Assembly: GCA_022710585.1 (NCBI GenBank)
Contig: JAKLGV010000008.1
Span: forward strand, 40,183 to 104,182
Source: Deltaproteobacteria bacterium
Lineage (GTDB): Bacteria; Desulfobacterota; Syntrophia; Syntrophales; Smithellaceae
Direction of reading: 5' to 3'
Length of the DNA: 64,000 bases
The position numbers were made by a program, and so were the translations under genes. Positions 1 to 8,925 of this stretch are shown one piece after another (position 1 is the stretch's first letter; every line of letters starts with the position of its first letter). Below the pieces are notes generated by a model that saw only the letters and a program-made list of their open reading frames with translations, made no database searches and had not been told where the DNA came from.

Positions 1-576
1 AAGTGCCGGGATTGCGGAGGTAAAATTTCATGGCGTTATCCGCTGGTGGAACTCATTACGGGCTTATTATCTTTATTGTTATTTATCAAATTCGGCCTGA
101 CTTTAAAATTTCTGGCTTTTTTCATTTTCACCGCTGTTTTAATCGTCATCACATTCATTGACCTGGATCATCAGATCATTCCTGATGTTCTGTCTCTTCC
201 CGGAATCCCTCTTTTCTTTCTGGCCGCGGTTTTTATTGTCAAACTTCCCTGGATGGAAGCATTGTTGGGTTTATTAATCGGCGGAGGCGTGCTTCTGACC
301 ATAGCGCTGGTTTATGAACTCATCTCAAAGCGCGAGGGCATGGGCGGCGGCGATATCAAACTGTTGGCGATGATCGGGGGATTTCTGGGATGGAAATCTT
401 TGATTTTTCTTCTTTTGTTCAGTTCTTTTTCCGGAGCGATTATCGGTGTTGCGGCCATGATTATTAAAAAACAGGACACAAAATATGCGGTCCCGTTCGG
501 CCCGTTTTTGTCCGCAGCCGCAGTGGCCTATATTTTCGCGGGAGATGCATTCATGAAATTTTTACTTCCGCAATAA
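1..576 (+). CDS. pilD: Prepilin peptidase / leader peptidase, 5'-truncated by window edge
   Basis: C-terminal 191 residues of a type IV prepilin peptidase and N-methyltransferase, an integral inner-membrane aspartic protease that cleaves pilin leaders after Gly. The reading frame is open from base 1, so the start lies upstream. A CRDCG at the very start looks like the second half of the cytoplasmic zinc-binding CxxC pair. The two catalytic aspartates lie in DLDHQIIPD and in the GGGDIK motif typical of the family. Several hydrophobic segments surround them. It sits just ahead of five pilus genes whose products are its likely substrates. There is no doubt about family; only the start is missing. 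Confidence 0.93.
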   Translation, partial: KCRDCGGKISWRYPLVELITGLLSLLLFIKFGLTLKFLAFFIFTAVLIVITFIDLDHQIIPDVLSLPGIPLFFLAAVFIVKLPWMEALLGLLIGGGVLLTIALVYELISKREGMGGGDIKLLAMIGGFLGWKSLIFLLLFSSFSGAIIGVAAMIIKKQDTKYAVPFGPFLSAAAVAYIFAGDAFMKFLLPQ

Positions 577-751
577 TGAATGATTAAAAAAATGGTGAAA
601 ATAACAGGGAAATATGGTTAAAAAAGGCAATACATTTATTTAAGTGAAAAGATAGACAGAATGGACCAGGCATTCTCAGGAAAAGAATATTGATTCAAAA
701 CAATTATGGAACGTTGCAATACCGAGATTTATACTGAAGAAAGTTGTTTAA

Positions 752-767
752 TGGCATATGAATTGCT
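752..767 (+). promoter_or_regulatory. Sigma-54 (RpoN) type -24/-12 promoter ahead of pseudopilin genes
   Basis: TGGCATATGAATTGCT carries GG and GC dinucleotides separated by exactly 10 bases, with TGGCA and TTGC matching the sigma-54 consensus. It ends 38 bases before the GTG start of the first pseudopilin gene, so the transcript would start near 778. RpoN/PilR control of pilin genes is known in other proteobacteria; here the site is a sequence match only. No enhancer for an activator was identified in the 577-751 stretch, which is AT-rich and has no gene. Confidence 0.55.
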
Positions 768-804
768 TTAAGTATTAAAGATAAGCTGTTTTGTTGAGGT
801 AAAT

Positions 805-1296
805 GTGAAGGTTGATACAAAACAAGGATTTACACTGCTGGAGCTGTTGATCGTACTGGCGATTATTTCAATTGTCGGCGTCATTGCGTCTTATAATTGG
901 AATCATTATGTTCGCAACGCCGATCTGCGGACATTGACCAGAGAAATAACATCCGATATCGCGAAGCTGAAACAGTATGCCGCCAGGGATGAATTATGCT
1001 ATCGGATCAGCATTTATACGGCGTCAAACGGCAACAAATATACGCTTGAACGGGGCAATTCCGGAACTTGCGCCTCAGCCGCGTTTACCGTTTTGGAAAC
1101 AAAAAGTCCCTCAACATTAGGTTTAAGGGATGGATTGAATATTACCAGCACGACCTATGGCGGTGATGACATAGAATTTCAAACGCGGGGAACAATTACA
1201 GCGGGAAGCGTCGTTTTATCAAGCAGTACGGGATCCAATGCAACCATAACAAGCAATATGACGGGAAAAACATATGTTACGTATAATATGCGATAA
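805..1296 (+). CDS. GspH/FimT-type pseudopilin
   Basis: A 163-residue minor pilin precursor. A short basic leader ends in KQG, followed by FTLLELLIVLAII, which is the type III prepilin cleavage site with Phe at +1 and Glu at +5, then a hydrophobic helix and a soluble domain with a C-terminal Cys-poor beta-rich region as in FimT/FimU/GspH. The GTG start at 805 has GAGGT five bases upstream. It is the first gene of the operon and overlaps the next by 23 bases, suggesting translational coupling. Minor pilins of this class prime pilus assembly with PilY1. FimT and FimU cannot be told apart from sequence alone. Confidence 0.88.
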   Translation: MKVDTKQGFTLLELLIVLAIISIVGVIASYNWNHYVRNADLRTLTREITSDIAKLKQYAARDELCYRISIYTASNGNKYTLERGNSGTCASAAFTVLETKSPSTLGLRDGLNITSTTYGGDDIEFQTRGTITAGSVVLSSSTGSNATITSNMTGKTYVTYNMR

Positions 1297-1720
1297 AAAA
1301 GGGGTTTCCATATTGGAGGTCTTGATTGCCATCGTCTTAACGTCTCTGGGGGTGTTGTCGCTTCTGGCGCTCCAACCCACAGGATGGAGATCAATGGCCA
1401 AAGCGGATTATGTGGGACGGGCCGCAGAAATTCTGTATAACCGGATGCAGTTTTACGAAGCCACCATCGCCAATCCCTGCAATGCTGTAACCACGGGAGC
1501 GCAAAATGTGACAACCGTTACAACCAGCGGCGGCGCCGCCATACGCGGAGACATCACCTATAGTTTAAGTGCGAATATAACGCTGATCGATGCGGATCCG
1601 CAAACTTACTCCATATGGCTTAACGTGACATGGCCGGGCAACACAAAAGGTCTTACCGAAACAATGACCGTTGTCCGTCAGGGAATTTACAGATTTCCAG
1701 CGGGGTGTCCGAACGCATGA
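1274..1720 (+). CDS. pilV: PilV-type minor pilin
   Basis: A 148-residue prepilin: leader ending in DKKG, then VSILEVLIAIVLTSLGVL, the class III signal with Glu+5 and a long N-terminal helix. Order in the operon (after FimT, before PilW) and size fit PilV. The ATG at 1274 lies inside the end of the preceding gene, and the stop overlaps the next start (ATGA). The soluble domain has a conserved Cys near residue 65 and another near the C-terminus (AGCPNA), which could form the C-terminal disulfide loop of pilins. Confidence 0.85.
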   Translation: MLRIICDKKGVSILEVLIAIVLTSLGVLSLLALQPTGWRSMAKADYVGRAAEILYNRMQFYEATIANPCNAVTTGAQNVTTVTTSGGAAIRGDITYSLSANITLIDADPQTYSIWLNVTWPGNTKGLTETMTVVRQGIYRFPAGCPNA

Positions 1721-2448
1721 AAAAGAATCAAGGCGTTTCATTGGTGGAACTTATCGTGGCTCTTTTTATTGCCAGTCTGGTGTTTATGGCCATATTCTCA
1801 ACGGTAAACACGGCGCAGCGTTCTGCTTCGGGCGTTGAAAAAAGAAGCGTCGCCCAGCAGGATGTGCGCGGCGCTCTGGAATTAATGTCCGCGGAGATAC
1901 AAATGGCCTCCTACAATCCGAATTCCCTGTCCAATATCTGGGTTGATCACACGTCGGTAAATTGCGCCAGTATCGCTGGCGCCAATCTCAACTACAGGGG
2001 CATTCGGGAAGCAACAGCCAACGCGATAACCGTTGAAATGGATATTAATGATAATGGCATCATCGTCAATGCCGGCAGTGATGAGAACGAAGTCATCCGA
2101 TACGTTTATGATCCGGGCAACAGGTTCATATCCCGATCCACCAATTGCGGGAATGCGCAGGCTTTTCTGGGAGATACAACGGCCAATCAAAATCGCAAGA
2201 CGGTTCTGGTGGAAAATAATTCGGCGGGAATACCGGTATTCCGCTACTTCAACGGCGCCGGCACGGATATATCAGCCAATGTGGTGGCCAATCCGACCGA
2301 CCTCACGGTGGGAATACCGGCCATCAGAAGAGTACAGATTACACTGGTTGCCGATACCGCGGACGCTGACGTGGGGTCCGGCGTTCGCCGGCGGATTGTC
2401 TATTCCACAAGCGTCATTCCCCGCAACCATTTTGCGACGGTTTATTAA
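1717..2448 (+). CDS. pilW: PilW-type minor pilin
   Basis: A 243-residue prepilin starting MKKNQG|VSLVELIVALFIASLVF, with the cleavage Gly, Glu+5 and a hydrophobic helix. The ATG at 1717 overlaps the pilV stop by four bases, which is preferred over an upstream in-frame start because it gives the correct leader. The family member PilW assembles with PilV, PilX and PilY1 into the priming complex at the pilus tip. The predicted soluble domain contains two Cys (in SVNCAS and STNCGN) that may pair. Confidence 0.87.
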   Translation: MKKNQGVSLVELIVALFIASLVFMAIFSTVNTAQRSASGVEKRSVAQQDVRGALELMSAEIQMASYNPNSLSNIWVDHTSVNCASIAGANLNYRGIREATANAITVEMDINDNGIIVNAGSDENEVIRYVYDPGNRFISRSTNCGNAQAFLGDTTANQNRKTVLVENNSAGIPVFRYFNGAGTDISANVVANPTDLTVGIPAIRRVQITLVADTADADVGSGVRRRIVYSTSVIPRNHFATVY

Positions 2449-2461
2449 AGTACAGGAGATA

Positions 2462-2986
2462 ATGGCCGTGAAAAAATATATCATTAAAAATGAAAAAGGA
2501 TTTGCGCTGATGGCCGCGCTGCTTGCCTGTCTGATCCTTCTGGCGATCGGCATGCTGGTCATCAACATGTCCACGGGAGAGTTATTCACAACGTCCGCGC
2601 TGGTGGGTCAGAAGAAAGCCATCATCGCCTCGGAAAGCGGCATCACCAAAATCATGAATGACGGGTTCCCGGAAAACTGGACGGCAGCCAATGGTTACAC
2701 CGTGGATAACAATTGCGGAGCGTCCAATTTTACCAATTATAATTGGCTCCCCGTTCAAAATTCAACGGATACAACGACGCAATTCGCGGTTTGCGCGCCC
2801 CGGGTCAGCACTCGCCCCTCTATGCCCGCGCCGGGCTATGCCCTGGGCGGAGGAGGCGGAAGCACGGTTTCATATGGTTACATGCGCTACGACACAACAG
2901 CCGTAGGAAGAAGTACAGTATATAATTCAGAAACAAAACTAGATGTCGGTGTCGGATTCGGTCCCGTACCGATAGGAGGGAATTAA
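2462..2986 (+). CDS. pilX: PilX-type minor pilin
   Basis: A 174-residue protein with a short basic N-terminus, NEKGFALMAALLACLILLAIGML, then ASESGITK about 40 residues later, a pattern of PilX_N proteins. Instead of Glu+5 it has Met at that position, as is common for PilX/GspK-like pilins that cap the complex. AGGAGAT at 2454-2460 places the start at ATG 2462, with GTG 2468 as a minor alternative. The C-terminal part is rich in Gly and Ser. It is followed after 14 bases by pilY1. Confidence 0.8.
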   Translation: MAVKKYIIKNEKGFALMAALLACLILLAIGMLVINMSTGELFTTSALVGQKKAIIASESGITKIMNDGFPENWTAANGYTVDNNCGASNFTNYNWLPVQNSTDTTTQFAVCAPRVSTRPSMPAPGYALGGGGGSTVSYGYMRYDTTAVGRSTVYNSETKLDVGVGFGPVPIGGN

Positions 2987-3000
2987 AGGAGGTAATGATT

Positions 3001-6000
3001 ATGCGTAGGAAATTATTATGGATGATAATAATTGTCGTGTTGATGATGTCATCCGCCGGAATATCCAGCGCTGATGACGATGCGCTCTGGACGACCACAA
3101 TAACGCCCGATGCCCTGATCGTCCTGGACCTATCGGGCAGTATGGCATGGCTTCCTCACGGTTCGCAACCCACGTTATACGCCTGCGGCGGCAGTTGTAA
3201 CGAACCGTATTATGAAACTCCTCAGTTAAGCGGTGTCCCCTCCAAACTCTATGTTTCAGGCGACAGCTGCTATATTGACGGCCCTTTCACGGTCAATCCA
3301 CCGGCGGCGACTCCCGATATGCCGACCAGTGATCTCTGGGTTGAGGGATCCACCTGCTATATTGATGGTCCTTTTTATCTCACCAAACCGTCGGACGCCC
3401 TGAATCTTGGAACTTATGTATATATTAACACGAATCAATCCTGCGGTTTTGACGGCCCTTTTTATCCTTCTTCCGGTACCGGCCATACGAAACCCTGCAA
3501 GGTCGCCGGAGAAGCAGCACAAGGGGAGTGGCAAAATGTCTGTGTTCGATACGGCTGTTGGTGGAGGTGGGGAAACTGCTGCGAGTGGGATTCGCAATGG
3601 GTGGTAACATCAGAGGGATATCCTGCACTTCCCACTCCGGTCTATAAATCCGATACGGGGACTTGTACAACAGGTCTTTTTTACAGGACATCGGGCACCG
3701 GTCACACCACAACATGCACGAAATACAAGCAATGCGATGCCCCTGAAACCGGCTACACCGAAACCGATTGCACCACCGGTCCATTCTACAAGACATCCGG
3801 CGCCGGTCATACCACATATTGCGGAAGCGGTGGTTCCACGTCTAAACAGTGCGATTCTCCGTCACCGGCTTATACGGAAACAACCTGCACCGCCGGTCCT
3901 TTCTACAAGACATCGGGATCCGGACATACGACCATCTGTCAAAATTGCACAACATCATGCACGCCCTCCGGAACAACCTACAGGTGGAGTGACACAGCCA
4001 GTTGCGATGGTCCCTTCTACAGTTCTTCCAACAGCGGCGCCAGAAGCGACTGCTCCAAGCTTGCCATTGCCAAACGCTCTCTCTACCAACTTATGGATGC
4101 CAATGATTCAGACGATATCACAGCAACGGATATAACCTCCCTGGGTATACGGCTGGGCCTCATGCGTTATTATAATTGCGGCAGTGAAGATAATGATACC
4201 TCACACACAGATCCCTGGAACTACGGGTGTACTAAGCTTTCCTGGAGCATGACGCAAAGTGACAATACCACGACAACACCTTATGGGAGCCTTTTCTGCA
4301 ATAATGCATCATGCGCCTCGACGGTCAGCGCCTGTACCGTCACCAGTCCGGCCAAGGAATGTATCGCCGGCTATGATAAATCCGGCGGCACACCCATCGG
4401 GGACTCGCTTGAAGAAGCAAAGAAATTTTTAACGTATCACAAGACCATCGATGCCGCGTCGACGTGCCGTCAGAAATCCATCATCCTCATTACCGACGGC
4501 GAGGATACCTATGCCTGCAACGGAAACGGCTCGGATACGAACATATCGCAACGCAGAGCCCCCATTTACTGGGCGAAACAGGCGGCCGATAACAATTTCA
4601 AGGTTTATGTGGTGGGATTCGGCGCCGACATGCCCACCAATTTACAGGATACCTTGAACTGGGCCGCTTATTACGGAAAAACAAGAAATCCGAACGCGAC
4701 GCAAAGCGGCGACACCTCGGCGGTGACCGTAGGTACCAATCCCTGCTCCAATGGAACGGACCCCGCGGGAAAGACGCTCCGCGGTTATGCCTTCATGGCC
4801 AGCAACCCTGAAGAACTGGTGTCTTCTCTGGCTACCGCCCTGTCGTCGATTCTGGAAGCCACGTATTCGTTTTCGACCCAGGCTTCGGTGGCCGCGGCGC
4901 GTGTTCAGGAGGAAAACTTTATTTATGAAGCTTCCTTTGAACCCAAAAATAACTCGGGAACACTCAAAGAACCGTTCTGGACCGGACATCTGAAAAAATA
5001 TCAGATCGGCGACTCCGGTTCGGTGATTACACCCCACTGCTGGGATGCCGGTGAGCTATTGAAGATTGCCGATCCCGCGAACCGGAATATGTATACGCTG
5101 AAAAACGGTGCAATGACTTTGTTTAACACGTCGTATATCACGGCAGCGGATCTGGCTGTCGCCGATGACGCGGCCAGAAATCTGGTGGTGGGTTTTTACC
5201 GGGGAGAACCGGCATACAATCTGGAAAACTGGAAACTGGGAGACTTGTTTCATACGAATCCCGCGATCATCAAAACGCCTCTGCAGTTCTTTTATGACCC
5301 GCGGGAATGCACAACATCATCGCATAACAGTTTCGTCAGCAACAACATCCGGACTGCGGCAAACGGCAAACAGATAATCCTGGTCGGAGCCAACGACGGT
5401 CAACTGCATGCAATTCGCACCGGTACCGGTACCGATTGCACCAGCGGTGGAGACGAAGTCTGGAGCTTCATTCCTCCCAATTTTCTCCAGAAGATTTCTC
5501 CCATAGCCCATAACTCTCATGCCGACCGCGCCTCACTGGCGTCTCATGATTTTTTCGTTGACGGGCCCATTCAGGTCTTTGATGCGTGGCTCGGTTCCGG
5601 AAGCGGCATAACGAAGTCGGCCAGTGACTGGAAAACGCTCGCCGTTTTCGGAGAAGGGGCGGGATCGGGTGCATATCTCTGGAGCTCCTCATCAAACTGC
5701 TACTCCACCAGCACAGCCGCTTTCAGCGCCACGTATTCGGATACGAATCGTTACTACTGCGGATTACACGCTCTGGACGTGACCAATGCCTCAAACGGAC
5801 CTGTGTATAAATGGCATTTAAACCCGACAACCGCGCAGGCTCCGTATCTGGGTGAAGCCTGGAGCAAATTCCAGACAGGCCGGGTGAAAATCGGCAACAA
5901 CGAGAAATTTGTCGGTTTCGTCGGCGGCGGCTACAACGCTTCCGCCTGTCTCGCGCCGAACGGCACCTCTTATCTGTGCACGGCCGGGGCAGCCGACGGT

Positions 6001-7026
6001 TCTGCGCCCTATCGCGCCGGCAAGGGATTCTTTGTTGTTGACTTGACCGATGGCAGCATCATTTGGAGTTACACCCACGCCAGTAACGCCAGCATGGATT
6101 TTTCTGCCGCCGCGTCTCCTTATCCCGTGGATACGGATAGCGACGGATTTATCGACACGGTCTATATGGGTGACCTGGGCGGCAATATGTGGCGTTTCCG
6201 GCTTTGCCCCAAGGATCCGAACTGCGCTACCTGCGGCCTGGCCAGTTATAACACTTCTCAGTGTACCTCCTGCACAACATCTGACTGGACGGGCAGTCTT
6301 CTTTATGTATCGAACAACGCCGAGAGAGGCTCAGGCCTGCCCACGCCCACCAATACGCATAAGCAAATCTTTACGATGGCAACAGCCGCTTATGACACGA
6401 ACAACAACCTCTGGATATTTTTTGGAACAGGGGAGAATAGTGATCCCACCTATCGGCCCACGGATGCGGAACTCGCCGCGGATCCAAGCGGTTTGACGAA
6501 AAACAGACTTTACGCGGTCAAGGAAGACCTGAAAGATCCTGCTTTTACGGACACCTACACCCTGTCGGATCTGCAGAACATCACGTCGACAACGTATGCA
6601 GATGCCGACAACAAACACGGATGGTATGTCAATCTGGCCACCAATCCTCTGACACGCTCCGACGGAACAACGATTTCCAATCCGAAAGGTGAAAAGATGA
6701 TTTCTGATCCGACCATATTTGGCGGTCTGGTTTATTTTGCAACTTATGTGCCCCATCAGGGAGGAGATGCGGCCTGCGGTCAGGCGGGAGATGCTTTTCT
6801 TTACAAACTCAATTATATGACCGGAGACCGCTCGGTTGGATCGATGGGGCACGGGATAGGGTCTTCCATTCTGGTGTCTTACCGTCCGGGATTCACGAAT
6901 GCGGACATCTATGCGACAACAAGCGGGGGAGCCGGTACGGGAGCCCTGACCCAGACCATGGGCGAAGCGCCCAAAGAATCCAATATGACAAATATCCTTT
7001 ACTGGAAAGACAGGCGTTTACATTAA
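3001..7026 (+). CDS. pilY1: PilY1-type pilus tip adhesin/assembly factor with cysteine-repeat insertion
   Basis: A 1341-residue secreted protein. Start ATG 3001 is chosen because AAAGGAGGT at 2985-2993 is well spaced for it and too close to ATG 2995. Residues 1-24 form a signal peptide. A VWA MIDAS motif DLSGS lies near residue 41, but the next part of the VWA fold (LAIAKRSLYQLMD near 357, SIILITDGED near 493) is about 310 residues further on. Between them lie seven Cys-rich repeats of the form C..GPFYkTSGxGHTT..C. The C-terminal half is the PilY1 beta-propeller with the calcium-binding DTDSDGFID near residue 1043. PilY1 promotes pilus extension and surface sensing. The repeats may have been gained by duplication. 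Confidence 0.9.
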   Translation: MRRKLLWMIIIVVLMMSSAGISSADDDALWTTTITPDALIVLDLSGSMAWLPHGSQPTLYACGGSCNEPYYETPQLSGVPSKLYVSGDSCYIDGPFTVNPPAATPDMPTSDLWVEGSTCYIDGPFYLTKPSDALNLGTYVYINTNQSCGFDGPFYPSSGTGHTKPCKVAGEAAQGEWQNVCVRYGCWWRWGNCCEWDSQWVVTSEGYPALPTPVYKSDTGTCTTGLFYRTSGTGHTTTCTKYKQCDAPETGYTETDCTTGPFYKTSGAGHTTYCGSGGSTSKQCDSPSPAYTETTCTAGPFYKTSGSGHTTICQNCTTSCTPSGTTYRWSDTASCDGPFYSSSNSGARSDCSKLAIAKRSLYQLMDANDSDDITATDITSLGIRLGLMRYYNCGSEDNDTSHTDPWNYGCTKLSWSMTQSDNTTTTPYGSLFCNNASCASTVSACTVTSPAKECIAGYDKSGGTPIGDSLEEAKKFLTYHKTIDAASTCRQKSIILITDGEDTYACNGNGSDTNISQRRAPIYWAKQAADNNFKVYVVGFGADMPTNLQDTLNWAAYYGKTRNPNATQSGDTSAVTVGTNPCSNGTDPAGKTLRGYAFMASNPEELVSSLATALSSILEATYSFSTQASVAAARVQEENFIYEASFEPKNNSGTLKEPFWTGHLKKYQIGDSGSVITPHCWDAGELLKIADPANRNMYTLKNGAMTLFNTSYITAADLAVADDAARNLVVGFYRGEPAYNLENWKLGDLFHTNPAIIKTPLQFFYDPRECTTSSHNSFVSNNIRTAANGKQIILVGANDGQLHAIRTGTGTDCTSGGDEVWSFIPPNFLQKISPIAHNSHADRASLASHDFFVDGPIQVFDAWLGSGSGITKSASDWKTLAVFGEGAGSGAYLWSSSSNCYSTSTAAFSATYSDTNRYYCGLHALDVTNASNGPVYKWHLNPTTAQAPYLGEAWSKFQTGRVKIGNNEKFVGFVGGGYNASACLAPNGTSYLCTAGAADGSAPYRAGKGFFVVDLTDGSIIWSYTHASNASMDFSAAASPYPVDTDSDGFIDTVYMGDLGGNMWRFRLCPKDPNCATCGLASYNTSQCTSCTTSDWTGSLLYVSNNAERGSGLPTPTNTHKQIFTMATAAYDTNNNLWIFFGTGENSDPTYRPTDAELAADPSGLTKNRLYAVKEDLKDPAFTDTYTLSDLQNITSTTYADADNKHGWYVNLATNPLTRSDGTTISNPKGEKMISDPTIFGGLVYFATYVPHQGGDAACGQAGDAFLYKLNYMTGDRSVGSMGHGIGSSILVSYRPGFTNADIYATTSGGAGTGALTQTMGEAPKESNMTNILYWKDRRLH
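3220..4045 (+). repeat. In-frame cysteine-motif repeats within pilY1
   Basis: Degenerate in-frame repeats encode Cys-x(2-4)-GPFY-x-TSG-x-GHTT-x(1-2)-Cys units. Clear copies begin near 3265 (CYIDGPF), 3355 (CYIDGPFY), 3442 (CGFDGPFY), 3664 (CTTGLFY), 3768 (CTTGPFYKTSG), 3888 (CTAGPFYKTSG) and 4003 (CDGPFYSSS). The central copies are the most alike in DNA, suggesting recent duplication. The whole block separates the MIDAS motif from the rest of the VWA domain. Confidence 0.75.
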
Positions 7027-7043
7027 AAAAGAGTGAATAATAC

Positions 7044-7072
7044 TTGACATACAAAAAGGATTAATTCATGTT
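7044..7072 (+). promoter_or_regulatory. Possible sigma-70 promoter in the pilY1-argS gap
   Basis: TTGACA at 7044-7049, a 17-base spacer and a weak -10 CATGTT at 7067-7072. Transcription would begin near 7079 and run into the terminator at 7145-7187, giving a short RNA of about 110 bases without an ORF, rather than argS. The -10 box is poor, so confidence is low. Confidence 0.3.
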
Positions 7073-7144
7073 TTGGAAGGTGAAAACATAAATTCGGGAG
7101 ATAATTGAAGTAAATAATTTTCTTTTCAACGGTTTATCTTGCAG

Positions 7145-7187
7145 TGACAAGCGGCAAATGGTAATAAACGCCGCTTGTCATTTTTTT
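7145..7187 (+). terminator. Rho-independent terminator after pilY1
   Basis: A perfect 11-bp stem, TGACAAGCGGC at 7145-7155 with GCCGCTTGTCA at 7170-7180, a 14-base loop and seven T. It ends about 45 bases before argS and separates the pilus operon from the translation genes. Confidence 0.9.
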
Positions 7188-7232
7188 ATAATGAAGAACG
7201 GGTTGCACCAATGATACCAATGAGACCAATCA

Positions 7233-8909
7233 ATGAGAGCAATGATGAAAAATAAGATCGCAAAAATAATGGAAAACGCCCTGAAGGCTACCGTGCAAAA
7301 CGGGTATCTTGCCGATTTCCAACTGCCTTACCTGGAAGTGGAGCCGCCGGCCAATCCTCAGCATGGTGATTACGCGGCCAACGCGGCGATGATTCTGGCT
7401 TCTCAGGTCAAGCAGAATCCGCGAAAGATCGCGCAAATTATTCAGGACAATATTTCCGATCCGGAAAATATTATTGAAAAAATACAGATTGCCGGGCCGG
7501 GCTTCATTAACTTTTTCATCAAAGATAATGTCTGGCATGAAATGCTGAAAGAAATTGAAAAAGACAAAGATCAATTCGGACGCGTCGATCTGGGACAGGG
7601 GAAAATAGTCCAGGTGGAGTTTGTCAGCGCCAATCCCACGGGGCCTTTGCATATCGGGCATGCCCGCGGCGCGGTGGTCGGCGATGTCATCGCCAATCTG
7701 TTGACGACGGCGGGATTTCAGATTTCCAAAGAGTATTATATCAACGACGCCGGCAACCAGATGAACAATCTGGGCAAATCGGTTTTATTCCGCTATCGGG
7801 AACTCAGTGGCGAAAAAATCGAGTTTCCCGAAACCTGTTACCGCGGCGATTATATTAAAGACATCGCCCGCGACATTCTTGAAAGGGAAGGGGATCAATA
7901 CCTTCATGCGGATGAGCAGAAAACAATCAGCTATTTCACACAAGTGGCGGGCAGTGCCATTATGGAAGAAATCAAGGTTGACCTGAAAGATTTCGGCGTC
8001 ACGTTTGATGAATATTTCAGCGAGAAGGAACTCTATAAAGACAACGGTGTGGGCAGACTTCTGGATGAATTGCAGAAGCAGGGTTTTATTTATTCGGACG
8101 GGGAAACGCTGTGGTTTAAAACAACCGCTTTCGGCGACGAAAAGGACCGGGTGGTCATTCGCCAGAACGGCGACCCGACGTATTTTGCCGCCGATATCGC
8201 GTATCATCAGAATAAATTCGCCCGCGGTTTTGACGCGGTCATCGACATCTGGGGCGCCGACCATCACGGTTATATGCCGCGGATGTGGGCGGGCATTCAG
8301 GCCCTCGGACACGAAAAAGACGCTTTAAAAATCATTCTGGTCCAACTGGTGAATCTGCTTCGCGGAGGCGTGCCGGTCGCGATGTCCACCCGCTCGGGCG
8401 AGTTTGTGACGCTTCGGGAAGTTCTCGACGAGGTGGGCAAGGATGCCGCGCGCTATAATTTTCTGATGCGCCGGTCCGACAGCCACCTGGATTTCGACCT
8501 GGAAGTCGCCAAAAAACAATCCAACGAAAATCCTGTGTATTATGTTCAGTACGCTCACGCCCGAATCTGCAGCATTATCAGAATGGCGCAGGATCGCGGC
8601 ATCGCCGTGCCGGTTGGCGCGGATGTGAATCTGTCGCTGCTTCAGGAGCCCGAAGAGAAAAATCTGATTAAAATGCTGGTGCGATATCCGGAAATGATTT
8701 ACGGAGCGGCCAGTTCCCTGGAGCCGCATCGACTGACCTTTTATCTGAATGAGCTGGCTGGCGTTTTTCATAGCTATTATAACAAAAACAAGGTGATTTC
8801 CGATGATCCGCGCTTAACCGGGGCCAGGCTTTTCCTGATTAAAATGATGAAAATCGTTCTACAAAATGTTTTAAGTATATTGGGCGTCAGCGCGCCGGAA
8901 AAAATGTAA
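7233..8909 (+). CDS. argS: Arginyl-tRNA synthetase
   Basis: Class I synthetase that charges tRNA-Arg with arginine using ATP, in the cytoplasm. About 558 residues, the usual length. The N-terminal additional domain ([10 protein letters not shown]) is followed by [13 protein letters not shown], the HIGH signature, near residue 134. The KMSKS loop is degenerate, AMSTRSGE near residue 386, as in many bacterial ArgS. A DALR anticodon-binding domain ends the protein. The start is uncertain: ATG at 7233, 7242 or 7245 are in frame in a stretch of short repeats with no strong ribosome site; [10 protein letters not shown] at 7245 resembles typical N-termini. Confidence 0.95.
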   Translation: MRAMMKNKIAKIMENALKATVQNGYLADFQLPYLEVEPPANPQHGDYAANAAMILASQVKQNPRKIAQIIQDNISDPENIIEKIQIAGPGFINFFIKDNVWHEMLKEIEKDKDQFGRVDLGQGKIVQVEFVSANPTGPLHIGHARGAVVGDVIANLLTTAGFQISKEYYINDAGNQMNNLGKSVLFRYRELSGEKIEFPETCYRGDYIKDIARDILEREGDQYLHADEQKTISYFTQVAGSAIMEEIKVDLKDFGVTFDEYFSEKELYKDNGVGRLLDELQKQGFIYSDGETLWFKTTAFGDEKDRVVIRQNGDPTYFAADIAYHQNKFARGFDAVIDIWGADHHGYMPRMWAGIQALGHEKDALKIILVQLVNLLRGGVPVAMSTRSGEFVTLREVLDEVGKDAARYNFLMRRSDSHLDFDLEVAKKQSNENPVYYVQYAHARICSIIRMAQDRGIAVPVGADVNLSLLQEPEEKNLIKMLVRYPEMIYGAASSLEPHRLTFYLNELAGVFHSYYNKNKVISDDPRLTGARLFLIKMMKIVLQNVLSILGVSAPEKM

Positions 8910-8925
8910 CTGATTTGAACACAAT

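Noticed and set aside
3220..4045. Repeats in pilY1 considered as a CRISPR-like array
   Set aside because: They are in-frame protein repeats of variable length, with no uniform repeat/spacer structure.
7187..7192. Perfect TATAAT before argS
   Set aside because: It is formed by the terminator T tract and has no -35 at a usable distance.
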